Below, one piece after another: positions 1-10,024 of a stretch of 64,000 nt of DNA. The notes beneath the pieces were generated by a model. It ran no database searches. It was not told the origin of the DNA and saw only the letters and a list, made by a program, of their open reading frames with translations. The stretch is from Paenibacillus albus (GTDB lineage: Bacteria > Bacillota > Bacilli > Paenibacillales > Paenibacillaceae): NCBI RefSeq assembly GCF_003952225.1, contig NZ_CP034437.1, positions 5,036,501 to 5,100,500 of the forward strand. Direction: 5' to 3'. Position numbers and translations under genes: made by a program. How positions within the stretch are numbered: the first letter of the stretch is position 1; every line of letters begins with the position of its first letter.

Positions 1-1619
1 GTTCCGCTTGTAACTACTGCGTGGTGTACCGGCTGACCATGAGGCGCTTTTGTCACATTTTCAACGGTGAGAATGAAGCCTTGGCCTGTAATCGTACCAC
101 TGTCCCCGATTTGACCGCCGCTCTCCGCGTAGAACGTCGTACGGTCAAGAATGACAAGCACGTGACTTCCTTCGGAAGCGGAATCAACAAGAGATTCGCC
201 GTTAACGATAGCAAGTACCTTTGCGCCTTCAATCGTCAGATCTTGATAACCGACGAATTCGGATTTTGCCGTGAAATCAGCAAGCGGTCCGCCTTGAACA
301 TTCATGCCGCCAGTATCTTGGCGTGCCGCACGCGCACGAGTACGCTGCTCCTCCATCGAAACATCAAAGCCATCGCGGTCGACAGTCATTCCTTGTTCAG
401 AAGCGTAGTCTTCCGTCAGGTCGAACGGGAAGCCATACGTGTCATAAAGCTTGAACGCGTCTGGTCCGCTAATTTGCGTAATGCCGTTCGATTTTGCCGT
501 TTTAACCAAGTCGCCGAGGAGCGTCAGACCATCGGAGAGAGTCTCATGGAAACGCTCTTCTTCCGTACGGATAACCTTCTCGATAAATTCACGTTTCTCG
601 ACAACTTCTGTGTAATGGCTGCCCATAATCTCGCCTACAACGCTAACGAGCTCGAACAGGAACGGACGATCCACGCCAAGCGTTTTGCCGTAACGAACCG
701 CGCGGCGGAGCAAGCGGCGGATAACGTAACCGCGGCCTTCATTAGAAGGCATAACGCCATCGCCAACTGCGAATGCCACTGTACGAATATGGTCAGCAAT
801 GACCTTCAGCGCGATGTCGTTCTCTGCATCCGTGTGGTACGTGACATTTGCGATTTGGCAGGTACGATCAATGATTGGACGGAACAGGTCCGTGTCGAAG
901 TTGGAATCGACATCTTGCAGAATCGAAGTCAAACGCTCAAGGCCAGCGCCTGTATCGATGTTCTTATTAGGCAGCGGCGTGTAGCTGCCGTCCTTATTAT
1001 GATTATATTGCGAAAATACAAGGTTCCATACTTCGAGGAACCGTTCGTTTTCTCCGCCAGGCCAGCATTCCGGATCACTCAGGTCACCGAAAGCATCGCC
1101 GCGGTCATAGAAGATCTCGGTACAAGGTCCGCAAGGGCCTTCGCCGATGTCCCAGAAGTTCTCTTCCAAGCGGTAAATACGCTCTGCCGGAAGGCCGATC
1201 TTCTCATTCCAATAGCGGAATGCTTCCTCGTCTTCTGGATAAACCGTTACAGACAGACGATCAGGATCGAAGCCAATCCATTGCGGACTCGTAAGGAACT
1301 CCCATGCCCAAGTAATGACCTCTTCTTTGAAATAATCGCCGATCGAGAAGTTGCCAAGCATCTCAAACATCGTCTGGTGACGACGAGTTTTGCCGACATT
1401 CTCGATATCATTGGTACGGATACATTTCTGTGAGTTCGTAATACGCGGGTTGTCTGGAATAACACGGCCGTCAAAATATGGCTTGAGCGGCGCCATGCCT
1501 GCATTAATCCAAAGCAATGAAGGATCATTATGTGGAACTAGAGAAGCGCTTGGCTCAATTTTATGGCCTTTGCTTTCGAAGAAGGAGAGCCATTTCGAAC
1601 GGATTTCACTTGCTTTCAT
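1..1619 (-). CDS. alaS: Alanyl-tRNA synthetase, N-terminal part (runs off the window)
   Basis: Charges tRNA-Ala with alanine in the cytoplasm. Reading the minus strand from an ATG at 1619 gives about 539 residues with no stop before the window edge, so the C-terminal editing and C-Ala regions are mostly missing. The start [19 protein letters not shown] and the following [13 protein letters not shown] stretch are typical of the class II AlaRS catalytic core, and the end reaches into the domain after the tRNA-recognition region. The long plus-strand ORF over it is a shadow. The gene is preceded by a T-box leader that fits alanine control. The identification is very secure. Confidence 0.97.
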   Translation of the reverse strand, partial: MKASEIRSKWLSFFESKGHKIEPSASLVPHNDPSLLWINAGMAPLKPYFDGRVIPDNPRITNSQKCIRTNDIENVGKTRRHQTMFEMLGNFSIGDYFKEEVITWAWEFLTSPQWIGFDPDRLSVTVYPEDEEAFRYWNEKIGLPAERIYRLEENFWDIGEGPCGPCTEIFYDRGDAFGDLSDPECWPGGENERFLEVWNLVFSQYNHNKDGSYTPLPNKNIDTGAGLERLTSILQDVDSNFDTDLFRPIIDRTCQIANVTYHTDAENDIALKVIADHIRTVAFAVGDGVMPSNEGRGYVIRRLLRRAVRYGKTLGVDRPFLFELVSVVGEIMGSHYTEVVEKREFIEKVIRTEEERFHETLSDGLTLLGDLVKTAKSNGITQISGPDAFKLYDTYGFPFDLTEDYASEQGMTVDRDGFDVSMEEQRTRARAARQDTGGMNVQGGPLADFTAKSEFVGYQDLTIEGAKVLAIVNGESLVDSASEGSHVLVILDRTTFYAESGGQIGDSGTITGQGFILTVENVTKAPHGQPVHHAVVTSG

Positions 1620-1649
1620 ACTGTTCAACCCCCAAATATAGTAGTAGAA

Positions 1650-1912
1650 AATAAAAAAAACGCCCCCAAAAAACAGGGACGAATCATTCGCGGTACCACC
1701 CTGGTTATTGCATGCACATTCGCAACTGTCGCGATTAGCGAAGCAATCTCCTTAGTTAGACGTTAACGGGTCCACCCGGTGAAGTTCATTCACTCTCCGA
1801 AACCAGCTTTCAGCCATCCTTCGCCGTTAGAATTCTCACAGCCAACGTGGGCGACTTACGGCGCTCGCGTTGGAATTCTATCTCTGGGCAGCGGTCTATG
1901 ACTTACTTTATG
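1650..1912 (-). promoter_or_regulatory. T-box leader of alaS
   Basis: The minus strand between the AI-2E-type gene and alaS carries the T-box core AGGGTGGTACCGCG at about 1690-1703, followed by a G/C-rich hairpin and a run of eight T (about 1651-1680), the terminator of the leader. Upstream lies a long stem I region with a GNTG-like GGCTGTGAGAATTC. A GCT triplet in GGATGGCTGAAAG could be the alanine specifier, but I did not fold the RNA to prove it. In this family uncharged tRNA pairs with the leader and stabilises the antiterminator. The ends given are approximate. Confidence 0.92.
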
Positions 1913-1980
1913 TTTCATCTACGATTTCGATATACAATTGACGTAGTTGCCATTAGTATATCCATAATAAGCACACAATG

Positions 1981-3051
1981 TCAAACCGTCTTCCGCCTAA
2001 CGTAATAAGCGAAGAAATGCTGAATGATCACCTTCAGCGCTGCGAATATCGGAACCGCCAGAATCATTCCGACAATACCTGCCAGCTCTCCTCCAACGAG
2101 CAGGACGAATATAATCGACAGCGGATGCATGTGCAGCGTTCTTCCCACCACTTGCGGCGAAATGATGTTCCCTTCGAGGATTTGGCAAGCGGTGTTGACG
2201 ATAACGACGAGCAGCATCATTTTGACAGAAACGGTTGATGCCATTACAAGTGCCGGCGCTGCGCCGAAGAACGGCCCCAGATACGGGATGATGTTCGTCA
2301 CGGCTACAACGCTTGCGAGCAGCAGCGCATATGGCATACCGATGATCAGATAACCTACATAAGCGAGTGTCCCGACAATGATACAGACGAGAAACTGACC
2401 ACGAATGTAACTGCCAAGCGCGTTGTCGATATCTTTGAGCAGCCTGACAGCATGCTTGCGATGCGACTTGGGTACATAAGTAAGCAGCGTCCGCTCGAAC
2501 ACCTCGAAGTCTTTCAATATATAAAAAGCCAGGAACGGGATAATGAACGCGATAAATACGATGTTGATCATCGCCCCGATGTTATTAATGAAGCTGAAGA
2601 TGGCATCCGAGCTCTGCTTCTCCAGCTTGTAGATCGACTTGTTAATCCCGCCACGTATGCTCTCGGGCAGGAACGACGAATTGTTCAGATCATTCACGAT
2701 CCCCTGTGCCTTCATCGTTAGGTCTGGCATATGCTCATTCAGCTCCTGGAGCTGCTCCAGAAACATCGGAATCGCGTTCACCAGAATGACGGTTAATGCC
2801 CCGCAGAACACCGCATAAATGAGGAGAACCGCTATCGTCCGCGGCACTCTGCGTTCATTCAGCAGGCTGACAATCGGATTAAGCACGTACGAAATGATCA
2901 TCGCGATTAAGAACGGAGCGAATACCGCGCGCAGGAACACGTAAATATGTAGAATAATCGGCTTCAGCAGCAGAAGTAGATACAGGGCAACCAGCCCCAG
3001 AATAAGATAGACGAGCCACACAAACAGTCGGTTGTTCGTAAAGCGTTCCAC
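1981..3051 (-). CDS. AI-2E family transporter-like membrane protein
   Basis: Polytopic membrane protein of the AI-2E/UPF0118 family (YrrI-like), 356 residues from the GTG at 3051. I chose this start because AAGGGAGGAGG lies 7 bases before it; a longer frame to 3153 adds 34 residues with no signal. Hydrophobic segments begin at once (about residues 6-45), and the C-terminal part has the family pattern ISPQVVGRTLHMHP followed by a glycine-rich membrane segment near VGGELAGIVGMILAVP. Members export various small substrates and the substrate here is unknown. It sits upstream of alaS as in Bacillus. Confidence 0.9.
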   Translation of the reverse strand: MERFTNNRLFVWLVYLILGLVALYLLLLLKPIILHIYVFLRAVFAPFLIAMIISYVLNPIVSLLNERRVPRTIAVLLIYAVFCGALTVILVNAIPMFLEQLQELNEHMPDLTMKAQGIVNDLNNSSFLPESIRGGINKSIYKLEKQSSDAIFSFINNIGAMINIVFIAFIIPFLAFYILKDFEVFERTLLTYVPKSHRKHAVRLLKDIDNALGSYIRGQFLVCIIVGTLAYVGYLIIGMPYALLLASVVAVTNIIPYLGPFFGAAPALVMASTVSVKMMLLVVIVNTACQILEGNIISPQVVGRTLHMHPLSIIFVLLVGGELAGIVGMILAVPIFAALKVIIQHFFAYYVRRKTV

Positions 3052-3135
3052 GGCTCTGCCTCCTCCCTTGGACGCGCAAAAAATAGCAAACGTACTATCA
3101 GTATATGTACAGGCCTCCAATTTCATCCCGAAGAT

Positions 3136-3167
3136 GAAAAAAGACGACCTCATGGCGAGGTCGTCTA
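3136..3167 (-). terminator. Rho-independent terminator after the small zinc-ribbon gene
   Basis: On the minus strand AGACGACCT and AGGTCGTCT form a perfect 9-bp stem around a short loop, followed directly by a run of T. It lies just after the stop of the 64-residue gene and before the AI-2E-type gene, so it separates the two transcription units. Confidence 0.88.
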
Positions 3168-3184
3168 ACCGTTCCTTATGCTAC

Positions 3185-3379
3185 TTAGTTCGCATGCACT
3201 TGCGGCATATCGTCTTCAAAGAACAGATCGTCCAGCGAGCTCAGTGTACCGTCTTCTTCGACTTGGTACACAGACATCTTCTCGCCATTCACCGTCAGTT
3301 CAATGAAACAGCCCCAGCAATAATACTGGTGCGATCCGATTTTACCGATATCCTTGGAACTGCAATTTGGGCATTTCAT
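3185..3379 (-). CDS. Small zinc-ribbon-like protein, function unknown
   Basis: A 64-residue protein with two Cys-x-x-Cys pairs (CPNC at residues 3-6 and CWGC near residues 21-24), the layout of a short zinc ribbon. The C-terminal half is acidic (DDLFFEDDMPQ). Its ATG overlaps the end of the PRC-barrel gene by 4 bases, so the two are probably co-translated, and a terminator follows it. I do not recognise a named family. The overlap, terminator and plausible protein make it a real gene. A role in nucleic-acid or protein binding is only inferred from the cysteines. Confidence 0.8.
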   Translation of the reverse strand: MKCPNCSSKDIGKIGSHQYYCWGCFIELTVNGEKMSVYQVEEDGTLSSLDDLFFEDDMPQVHAN

Positions 3380-3927
3380 GGTTCATTTCTCCCTATATCC
3401 GACTCAGAAACTGCGACCGGGGTAAGATATGCCTCGCTGCCGGCCGGTACAATTATGACATTTTCTCCGAGCATGACTTCTTCTGTTAGGCGGGACACCG
3501 GAAGCCACCTGCGGCCTTCCATCATGTCCGCTATAAAACCGTCAGTCAACTCATAGCCTACTATTTGTGTACCCTGTAATTGATCAAAATAAACATCGGA
3601 TACTCGGCCAAGTTGCTCACCATCCGTAGTCACGACGGGTAAATCTTTCAAACGGATCATTCCGGTATGGAATGAACGCTGGATTTCGGCTTGCTTCGTC
3701 TTCCGCACAGATGCCGTATTCATAATAATAACGGTATCTGCTCCGCAGACGAGCACTTCACTCCAGAGCACTGCTTTCATTGCGGTTAAGAATCGTCTGC
3801 CGGCGTCCAAAATAATTCCACCAAGCTGCCAGTGCTCATCAAACCATGCATCCTTCACATGGCCGACTTGCTTGCCGGCACTCATCTCAACGACCGGAAG
3901 CCCGATCACATGCTGTAGTCTTAGCAC
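3376..3927 (-). CDS. PRC-barrel domain protein (YrrD-like)
   Basis: 183 residues with two PRC-barrel-like halves: residues about 5-60 (VIGLPVVEMSAGKQVGHVKDAWFD) and about 95-165 (RLKDLPVVTTDGEQLGRVSDVYFD). PRC-barrels are small beta-barrels found in RNA-processing and sporulation proteins; the exact role here is unknown. The start is a GTG at 3927 with AGGAGG about 13 bases upstream, a little far. It follows the cysteine desulfurase by 17 bases and overlaps the small zinc-ribbon gene by 4, so it belongs to the cymR-desulfurase operon. Confidence 0.87.
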   Translation of the reverse strand: MLRLQHVIGLPVVEMSAGKQVGHVKDAWFDEHWQLGGIILDAGRRFLTAMKAVLWSEVLVCGADTVIIMNTASVRKTKQAEIQRSFHTGMIRLKDLPVVTTDGEQLGRVSDVYFDQLQGTQIVGYELTDGFIADMMEGRRWLPVSRLTEEVMLGENVIIVPAGSEAYLTPVAVSESDIGRNEP

Positions 3928-3944
3928 CGTTGTAGGAAAGCCTC

Positions 3945-5102
3945 CTAGGCATTAGTACGAACACGCCCAATAAAAGTTTCAACTTTTTTTGCGGCCTGCT
4001 CGAGTTCCTCCATAGTATTTCCCAATCCGAAGCTAAATCTTACAGCAGAAGCTTGTCTTTCGATAGAGACGCCCATTGCTTTAAGAACATAGGAGGGTTC
4101 AAGCGCGCCTGATGTGCAAGCTGATCCGCCCGATGCCGCAATGCCGGCCAAATCCAGATTCATGAGCATCGTTTCCGAGCTAATGCTGATGAAGCTCATG
4201 TTCAGAATATGCGGTGCCTGCATCGTATCATGGCCGTTAACTGCAATCCGGTCTTCTCCTACCGTCTCAATCATTCGCTCTATCCATCTATAACGAAGCT
4301 GAGTGAGCAAAAGTTTCCGCTCTTCGATTGATTTCACAGAAAGTTCAACAGCTTTTGCGAAACCGACAATGCCAGCCACATTTTCAGTGCCCGCGCGTCT
4401 GCCCCTCTCTTGCGAGCCGCCGTGTGAGAATGACTCGAGGGTGATGCCCTTGCGCACGAAGAGAGCACCAACGCCTTGCGGCCCATTAATCTTGTGAGCG
4501 GAGAAGCTCATGAGATCAACAGGCAATTGCTTAAGATCAATAGTGATCGTTCCGAGCGCTTGTACGGCATCAACATGGAAAAGTACACCACGAGACCTGG
4601 CCAGTGCACCAATTTCCTCAATCGGTTGAATGGCACCTGTCTCGTTATTTACATACATGATGCTAATAATCGCGGTTTCCGCATCGATTGCGTTCGCCAC
4701 ATCAGCAAGTGATACGAAACCATGCTCGTCCACTGGCAGTATGGTTACGCGGAAGCCTTCTTCTTCGAGCGCTTCACTTGCATGCAAAATGGCGTGATGC
4801 TCCGTCGCAGACGTGATGATATGGGTCTTTCCGTGCTGTTTACGTGCTGCTCTGGCCGCACCAATCAACGCCATGTTGTCGCTCTCGGTTCCGCCTCCGG
4901 TGAACACGATCTCTACCGCCGTACAGCCTATACTTGCTGCGACAATATCGCGTGAACGGTTTAATAGCTGACGCACACCGCGTCCATATGCATGTGTGCT
5001 GGAAGGATTGCCGAAGGTGCCTGTATAAACAGACATCATTTCGCTCACAACTTCAGGGTGTACCGGCGTGGAAGCCGCATGATCATAATAAATCCGTTCC
5101 AT
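3945..5102 (-). CDS. Cysteine desulfurase (NifS/IscS class, YrvO-like)
   Basis: A PLP enzyme that takes sulfur from cysteine as a persulfide. With the ATG at 5102 (AAGGATG upstream) it has 385 residues starting MERIYYDHAASTPVHPEV; the upstream in-frame extension overlaps cymR and is not needed. The PLP lysine lies in SFSAHKINGPQG and the active cysteine in GSACTSGALEPS. It is directly downstream of cymR and close to the divergent mnmA. In B. subtilis the equivalent YrvO hands sulfur to MnmA for tRNA 2-thiouridine, which is the most likely job here. Confidence 0.95.
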   Translation of the reverse strand: MERIYYDHAASTPVHPEVVSEMMSVYTGTFGNPSSTHAYGRGVRQLLNRSRDIVAASIGCTAVEIVFTGGGTESDNMALIGAARAARKQHGKTHIITSATEHHAILHASEALEEEGFRVTILPVDEHGFVSLADVANAIDAETAIISIMYVNNETGAIQPIEEIGALARSRGVLFHVDAVQALGTITIDLKQLPVDLMSFSAHKINGPQGVGALFVRKGITLESFSHGGSQERGRRAGTENVAGIVGFAKAVELSVKSIEERKLLLTQLRYRWIERMIETVGEDRIAVNGHDTMQAPHILNMSFISISSETMLMNLDLAGIAASGGSACTSGALEPSYVLKAMGVSIERQASAVRFSFGLGNTMEELEQAAKKVETFIGRVRTNA

Positions 5103-5115
5103 TCGCACATCATCC

Positions 5116-5535
5116 TTAAATATAGAACATGTAGGAGTCCTTCGGACCCTCTTCTTTAAACGAGACAAGGTCTGCAAGTGTCGTCGAGTCTAGCACTTCT
5201 GCGATGCTGTCACGAATGCGCAGCCATAGATCGCGCTTGGCCGGATCATCCTCTTCAGTAAAGTCAACCGGTGAGATTGGCCCTTCTAATATTCGAATGA
5301 CGTCGCCTGAAGTAATCTCTACGGGTTCTCGGGACAAAATATAGCCGCCATACGCTCCGCGAATACTTTTCACAAGACCTGCGTTACGCAAAGGGGCAAT
5401 GAGCTGCTCCAGGTAATGCTCCGACAAATGATTACGTTCCGCTATACTTTTGAGCGATGTAGGTCCTTCACCGAACTTGCCTGCAAGCTCCATCATAATC
5501 GTTAGACCGTAGCGGCCTTTAGTAGAAATTTTCAA
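5116..5535 (-). CDS. cymR: Rrf2-family repressor CymR
   Basis: Winged-helix Rrf2 regulator of 139 residues, near-identical in layout to B. subtilis CymR (start MKISTKGRYGLTIM, ending DSYMFYI). I start it at the TTG at 5535 because AAGAGGTG lies 8 bases before; the GTG three codons earlier touches that site. The helix-turn-helix covers about residues 25-50 (LSEHYLEQLIAPLRNAGLV). It has no cysteine cluster, so it is not the Fe-S IscR type. CymR represses cysteine and sulfur genes together with the O-acetylserine sulfhydrylase CysK. The desulfurase gene follows by 13 bases. Confidence 0.95.
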   Translation of the reverse strand: MKISTKGRYGLTIMMELAGKFGEGPTSLKSIAERNHLSEHYLEQLIAPLRNAGLVKSIRGAYGGYILSREPVEITSGDVIRILEGPISPVDFTEEDDPAKRDLWLRIRDSIAEVLDSTTLADLVSFKEEGPKDSYMFYI

Positions 5536-5604
5536 CTGCTGCACCTCTTCCCAAGCAAAACTTTATCCTATTTAAAGGCTAATGCAATCAAGAGATCACA
5601 ATTC

Positions 5605-5633
5605 ATGGTATTCCCATATCATATCTATGTTAA
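5605..5633 (-). promoter_or_regulatory. Candidate sigma-A promoter of cymR
   Basis: On the minus strand TTAACA and TACCAT are separated by 17 bases, about 70 bases before the cymR start. The -10 is imperfect, so confidence is moderate. Confidence 0.42.
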
Positions 5634-5695
5634 CATACTAGACGAGTCATTTGTTGAAAAAACATGACGTTTTCATGAAAATCATTTGCAAGTTG

Positions 5696-5704
5696 TGCTA
5701 CAAT
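5696..5704 (+). promoter_or_regulatory. Candidate extended -10 promoter of mnmA
   Basis: The plus strand has TGCTACAAT, an extended -10 element, 75 bases before mnmA, but no good -35 at the usual distance. It lies back to back with the cymR promoter region. Confidence 0.4.
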
Positions 5705-5772
5705 ATAAAAACGTAAGCGGCTTCCTTCGTGTTAGTTAGAAGATTAAGCCGGATCTAAAGGAAGGTGTCTAA

Positions 5773-6876
<1,104 letters not shown>

Positions 6877-6889
6877 ATTTCGGAACTAC

Positions 6890-6922
6890 CTACCCTGCGT
6901 TCTGTGGACGTGGGGTATTTTT
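6890..6922 (+). terminator. Terminator of mnmA
   Basis: TACCC-GCGTTC pairs with GGACG-GGGTA on the plus strand with small mismatches, followed by TTTTT, 14 bases after the mnmA stop. Confidence 0.8.
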
Positions 6923-6934
6923 CTGAAGAAAGCC

Positions 6935-6965
6935 AAAAAAGCACCCGAACCTAAGTTCGAGTGCT
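6935..6965 (-). terminator. Terminator of the CorC-type gene
   Basis: On the minus strand AGCACTCGAAC and GTTCGGGTGCT form a strong stem with the loop TTAG, followed by TTTTTT. It ends the convergent gene on the minus strand. Confidence 0.9.
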
Positions 6966-6991
6966 TCCTAATTTCTTATCGATGATTTCAA

Positions 6992-8341
6992 TTAGCCAGT
7001 TTCAGCTTGCAGCTCTTCATCTTCGATCTCTTCACTCTCCGTTTGTTTACGGATGACGATTCGCGAAATACGCAGATGGTCGGTCTCTTCAATAACAAAT
7101 TCGAAGCCGTCCGGATGAACGACCCGCTCGCCTTTCGTTGGCGGGTTCTCGATCTGCGCGTACATCCAGCCACCAATCGTGTCGTAGTCGTCGCTCTCGA
7201 TTTCAAGGCCGAAATAGCTGTTCACTTCTTCAATCAGCATCATGCCGTTAATCGAGTGTGAATCATCCTCGCGAGGCTCGATATCAGGACGTTCTTCATC
7301 GAATTCATCCTGAATTTCACCCACGATCTCTTCCATGATATCCTCCAGCGTTACAAGTCCGGAAGTACCGCCATATTCGTCAATCAGAATGGCGATCTGC
7401 GTTTTCTTCTTCTGCATCAGCTTAAGCAGCGCGCTGATATGCATCGAATCTGGCACCGTCGTCATCGGACGAGTAATGATGCGGAAATCGGACAGCCCTT
7501 GCTGGGTAACTTTGAGCAGGTCCTTGATATGCACGAAGCCGATGATGTTATCCTTATCGCCGTCACAAACCGGGTAGCGCGTATGCATCTCCTTAAGCGC
7601 AATTGCTTGGTTCTCCTCGAACGACAGGTTCGCATATAGACAGGTCATCTCTGTCCGCGGAATCATAATTTCTCTCGCATGCGTCTCAGCAAAATCAAAT
7701 ATATTATCGACAAGCGTAAGCTCTGTATTATCAATTAGTCCGGATTTATGACTTTCTTTCATGAGAATCCGAATTTCTTCCTCCGTATGCGCCGACTCAT
7801 GCTCAGCAGCTGGCTCAATGCCTATTCGCTTCAACAGCCAGTTTGCTGTTCCATTCAGTAAGAAGATGAACGGGTACATCAGCTTGTGGAACGCGATGAG
7901 CGGCATTGCCGTCCAGAGCGTTACAGGCTCAGCTTTACGAATCGCATATGTCTTAGGCGCCAATTCGCCAAGTACGATGTGCATAATCGTAATAATCGAG
8001 AACGCAAGTACAAAGGATACTGTAGAGACTGCAACTTCACCTAGATGTAAGCTTTTGAGCAATGGCTCGATAACGTGCCCAATCGCAGGCTCACCAACCC
8101 AGCCAAGTCCAAGGGAAGCAAGTGTAATTCCGAGCTGACAGGCCGACAGGTAAGCGTCCAAATTGCTGGTAAGCTGTGAAGCAAAACGAGCGCGGCGATT
8201 GCCGTCCAAGACGAGCGTATCGATCCGGCTGCTTCTCACCTTAACCATCGCAAACTCAGCTGCAACGAAAAATCCGTTCAGAAAAACGAGCACTACAATT
8301 AATAAAATACTTAAAAATAAGGGTAACGGGTCACTACTCAA
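6992..8341 (-). CDS. CNNM/HlyC-CorC family membrane protein (DUF21 + CBS pair)
   Basis: 449 residues. An N-terminal DUF21 membrane domain with about four segments (residues 5-190) is followed by a CBS pair (about 215-335, with IMIPRTEMTCLYA and GLVTLEDIMEEIVGEIQDE) and a CorC_HlyC domain at the C terminus (about 355-435). Family members are linked to magnesium or cobalt efflux; older names such as hemolysin are misleading. The substrate here is not known. The start is a TTG at 8341 whose last two bases belong to the stop of a short upstream reading frame, which suggests coupled translation. Confidence 0.92.
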   Translation of the reverse strand: MSSDPLPLFLSILLIVVLVFLNGFFVAAEFAMVKVRSSRIDTLVLDGNRRARFASQLTSNLDAYLSACQLGITLASLGLGWVGEPAIGHVIEPLLKSLHLGEVAVSTVSFVLAFSIITIMHIVLGELAPKTYAIRKAEPVTLWTAMPLIAFHKLMYPFIFLLNGTANWLLKRIGIEPAAEHESAHTEEEIRILMKESHKSGLIDNTELTLVDNIFDFAETHAREIMIPRTEMTCLYANLSFEENQAIALKEMHTRYPVCDGDKDNIIGFVHIKDLLKVTQQGLSDFRIITRPMTTVPDSMHISALLKLMQKKKTQIAILIDEYGGTSGLVTLEDIMEEIVGEIQDEFDEERPDIEPREDDSHSINGMMLIEEVNSYFGLEIESDDYDTIGGWMYAQIENPPTKGERVVHPDGFEFVIEETDHLRISRIVIRKQTESEEIEDEELQAETG

Positions 8342-8385
8342 CGATTCCCTGTTTGCCGCCCGCAGCTGAAGTTAGCTACGCTCAC
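8338..8385 (-). other. Possible translationally coupled leader ORF before the CorC-type gene
   Basis: A very strong ribosome site AAGGAGGT (8399-8406) sits 57 bases before the TTG start of the CorC-type gene, too far to serve it. Between them a 15-codon frame starts with GTG at 8385, reads VSVANFSCGRQTGNR and stops with a TGA overlapping the TTG by two bases. The distance from the ribosome site to that GTG is 13 bases; an in-frame CTG at 8394 would be only 4 away. It may be a leader peptide or just a coupling device. Confidence 0.4.
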
Positions 8386-8597
8386 GACGAACAGGTGCAC
8401 CTCCTTCGGGGACTGAAAATTATAAAGAAACGTTATAATACTAGATTAGTCGATGGATTAACTTTACGTCAAACGCCGTCATCCCACCTTCTGGCTCATA
8501 TTCGGGTTTTAGTAATGTTTATTCCGTAAAGGTCGGCCTTTATGCGCCATTTTCTAGCTCCTGCTATCGTTTATGCAGCTATGAGCGTTATTCATCA

Positions 8598-9902
8598 CTA
8601 TTTTCGGCGTTCTTGGTTCTGTCTGATCTTGTCTTCCATGCCTTGATTCGTCGCTTGGTAGAATTTCTTCTTGGCGATTCGGTCCGGTAAATACTGCTGC
8701 TCCACATAGTGACCAGGGTAATCATGCGGATACTTGTAGCCAACGTGACCGAGCCGCTGCGCTCCGCTGTAATGCGTGTCCCGCAGATGAAGCGGTACTT
8801 CCGCTGAGCCGATCTGCTCGATCATGTTCATCACATTGCCGATGGCGATTGCGGCCGCATTCGACTTCGGACTTTCGACAGCGAACAGAATGGCTTGCGT
8901 AATGTTATACTTCGCCTCTGGCCAGCCGATCTTGTGATACGCGTCCATTGCGGTGACCGCCTGTACCATGGCCTGCGGATTCGCAAGGCCAATATCTTCG
9001 CTGCACGCGACGATTAGCCGTCTGACGAACGTCATCGGGTCCATGCCAAGCTTCTCGACCGCATAGAGGAACCAAAACAGCGCTGCATCGCTGGAGCCTC
9101 GGATGCATTTATGAAATGCCGACAGCACATCATACTGCGTCGATTCATCCGCACGGATGGTCGGCTTACGGATGGACTCTTCAGCTACCTCAAGCGTCAC
9201 AATGACCGAGCCGTCCGGCTGCGACGGAGTCGTCACGGCCGCCAGCTCAATCGCGTTGAGCGCACGACGGATATCTCCGCCAGCCATGCTCGCGATATGC
9301 TGCAGTGCCGCCTCCTCCACTGAAAGCTCCATGAAGCCAAGGCCCCGCTCCTTATCCGAAAGCGCGCGCCGCATAGCGGTTAGCGCATCTTCACGCGTCA
9401 GCGATTCGAGCTGGAACAGCGTAGAGCGAGACAGTAGAGCCCCATTCACATAGTGGAATGGATTCTCAGTCGTCGCCCCGATGAAGATAATAATGCCCTG
9501 CTCTACCGCTGGCAGCAGCGCATCCTGCCGAGATGAGTTGAAGCGATGCACCTCATCAAGGAACAGTATGGTTTTGCGTCCGTACATCGATTTGGTCATC
9601 CTCGCACGGTCAATCACTTCGCGGACATCTTTAACGGATGCCTCAACGGCGTTCAGCTTCACGAATTCCCCTTGCGTCCGCTTCGAAATAATATGGGCCA
9701 GTGTCGTTTTGCCACAGCCAGGCGGGCCGTACAGCAGAATGGAAGACACTTGATCGGCTTCAATGGCCCGTCTTAGCAGCTTTCCAGGGCCGACGATGTC
9801 TGTCTGCCCAATATATTCATCTATGGTCTGAGGACGCATCCGGTCTGCAAGCAGCTTAGCGCGAGGCGTCTCTTCTTCATTCTGATACGAAAACAAATCC
9901 AT
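8598..9902 (-). CDS. rarA: Replication-associated recombination protein RarA (MgsA)
   Basis: AAA+ ATPase of the RuvB/clamp-loader type acting at stalled replication forks. 434 residues, the usual size. Walker A is GPPGCGKTT near residue 60, Walker B LFLDEVHRF near 115, sensor 1 GATTENPF near 145, and the C-terminal tetramerisation region contains HLRDTHYSGAQRLGHVGYKYPHD. The equivalent in B. subtilis (yrvN) also lies close to cymR and aspS. The 256 bases between it and the CorC-type gene hold a small TAAAGG/CCTTTA hairpin and the leader ORF. Confidence 0.95.
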   Translation of the reverse strand: MDLFSYQNEEETPRAKLLADRMRPQTIDEYIGQTDIVGPGKLLRRAIEADQVSSILLYGPPGCGKTTLAHIISKRTQGEFVKLNAVEASVKDVREVIDRARMTKSMYGRKTILFLDEVHRFNSSRQDALLPAVEQGIIIFIGATTENPFHYVNGALLSRSTLFQLESLTREDALTAMRRALSDKERGLGFMELSVEEAALQHIASMAGGDIRRALNAIELAAVTTPSQPDGSVIVTLEVAEESIRKPTIRADESTQYDVLSAFHKCIRGSSDAALFWFLYAVEKLGMDPMTFVRRLIVACSEDIGLANPQAMVQAVTAMDAYHKIGWPEAKYNITQAILFAVESPKSNAAAIAIGNVMNMIEQIGSAEVPLHLRDTHYSGAQRLGHVGYKYPHDYPGHYVEQQYLPDRIAKKKFYQATNQGMEDKIRQNQERRK

Positions 9903-9977
9903 TCGCTAACACATCCTTTTCACCCATCATCATAGCACACTAGCACAAACGTTCGCCATGAAGACAACGTGAAGATA

Positions 9978-10018
9978 ACAGAAGGGCACTTCTCGCGATC
10001 CGAGAAATGCCCTTCTTT
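9978..10018 (-). terminator. Terminator of mntH
   Basis: GAAGGGCA and TGCCCTTC enclose an inner TTCTCG/CGAGAA stem, forming one long hairpin (9981-10015) 10 bases after the mntH stop. The T tract after it is broken, so it is a weaker terminator. Confidence 0.6.
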
Positions 10019-10024
10019 ATCGAT

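Noticed and set aside
21..1433. 470-codon open frame on the plus strand
   Set aside because: It is antisense to alaS, whose minus-strand frame is unmistakable.
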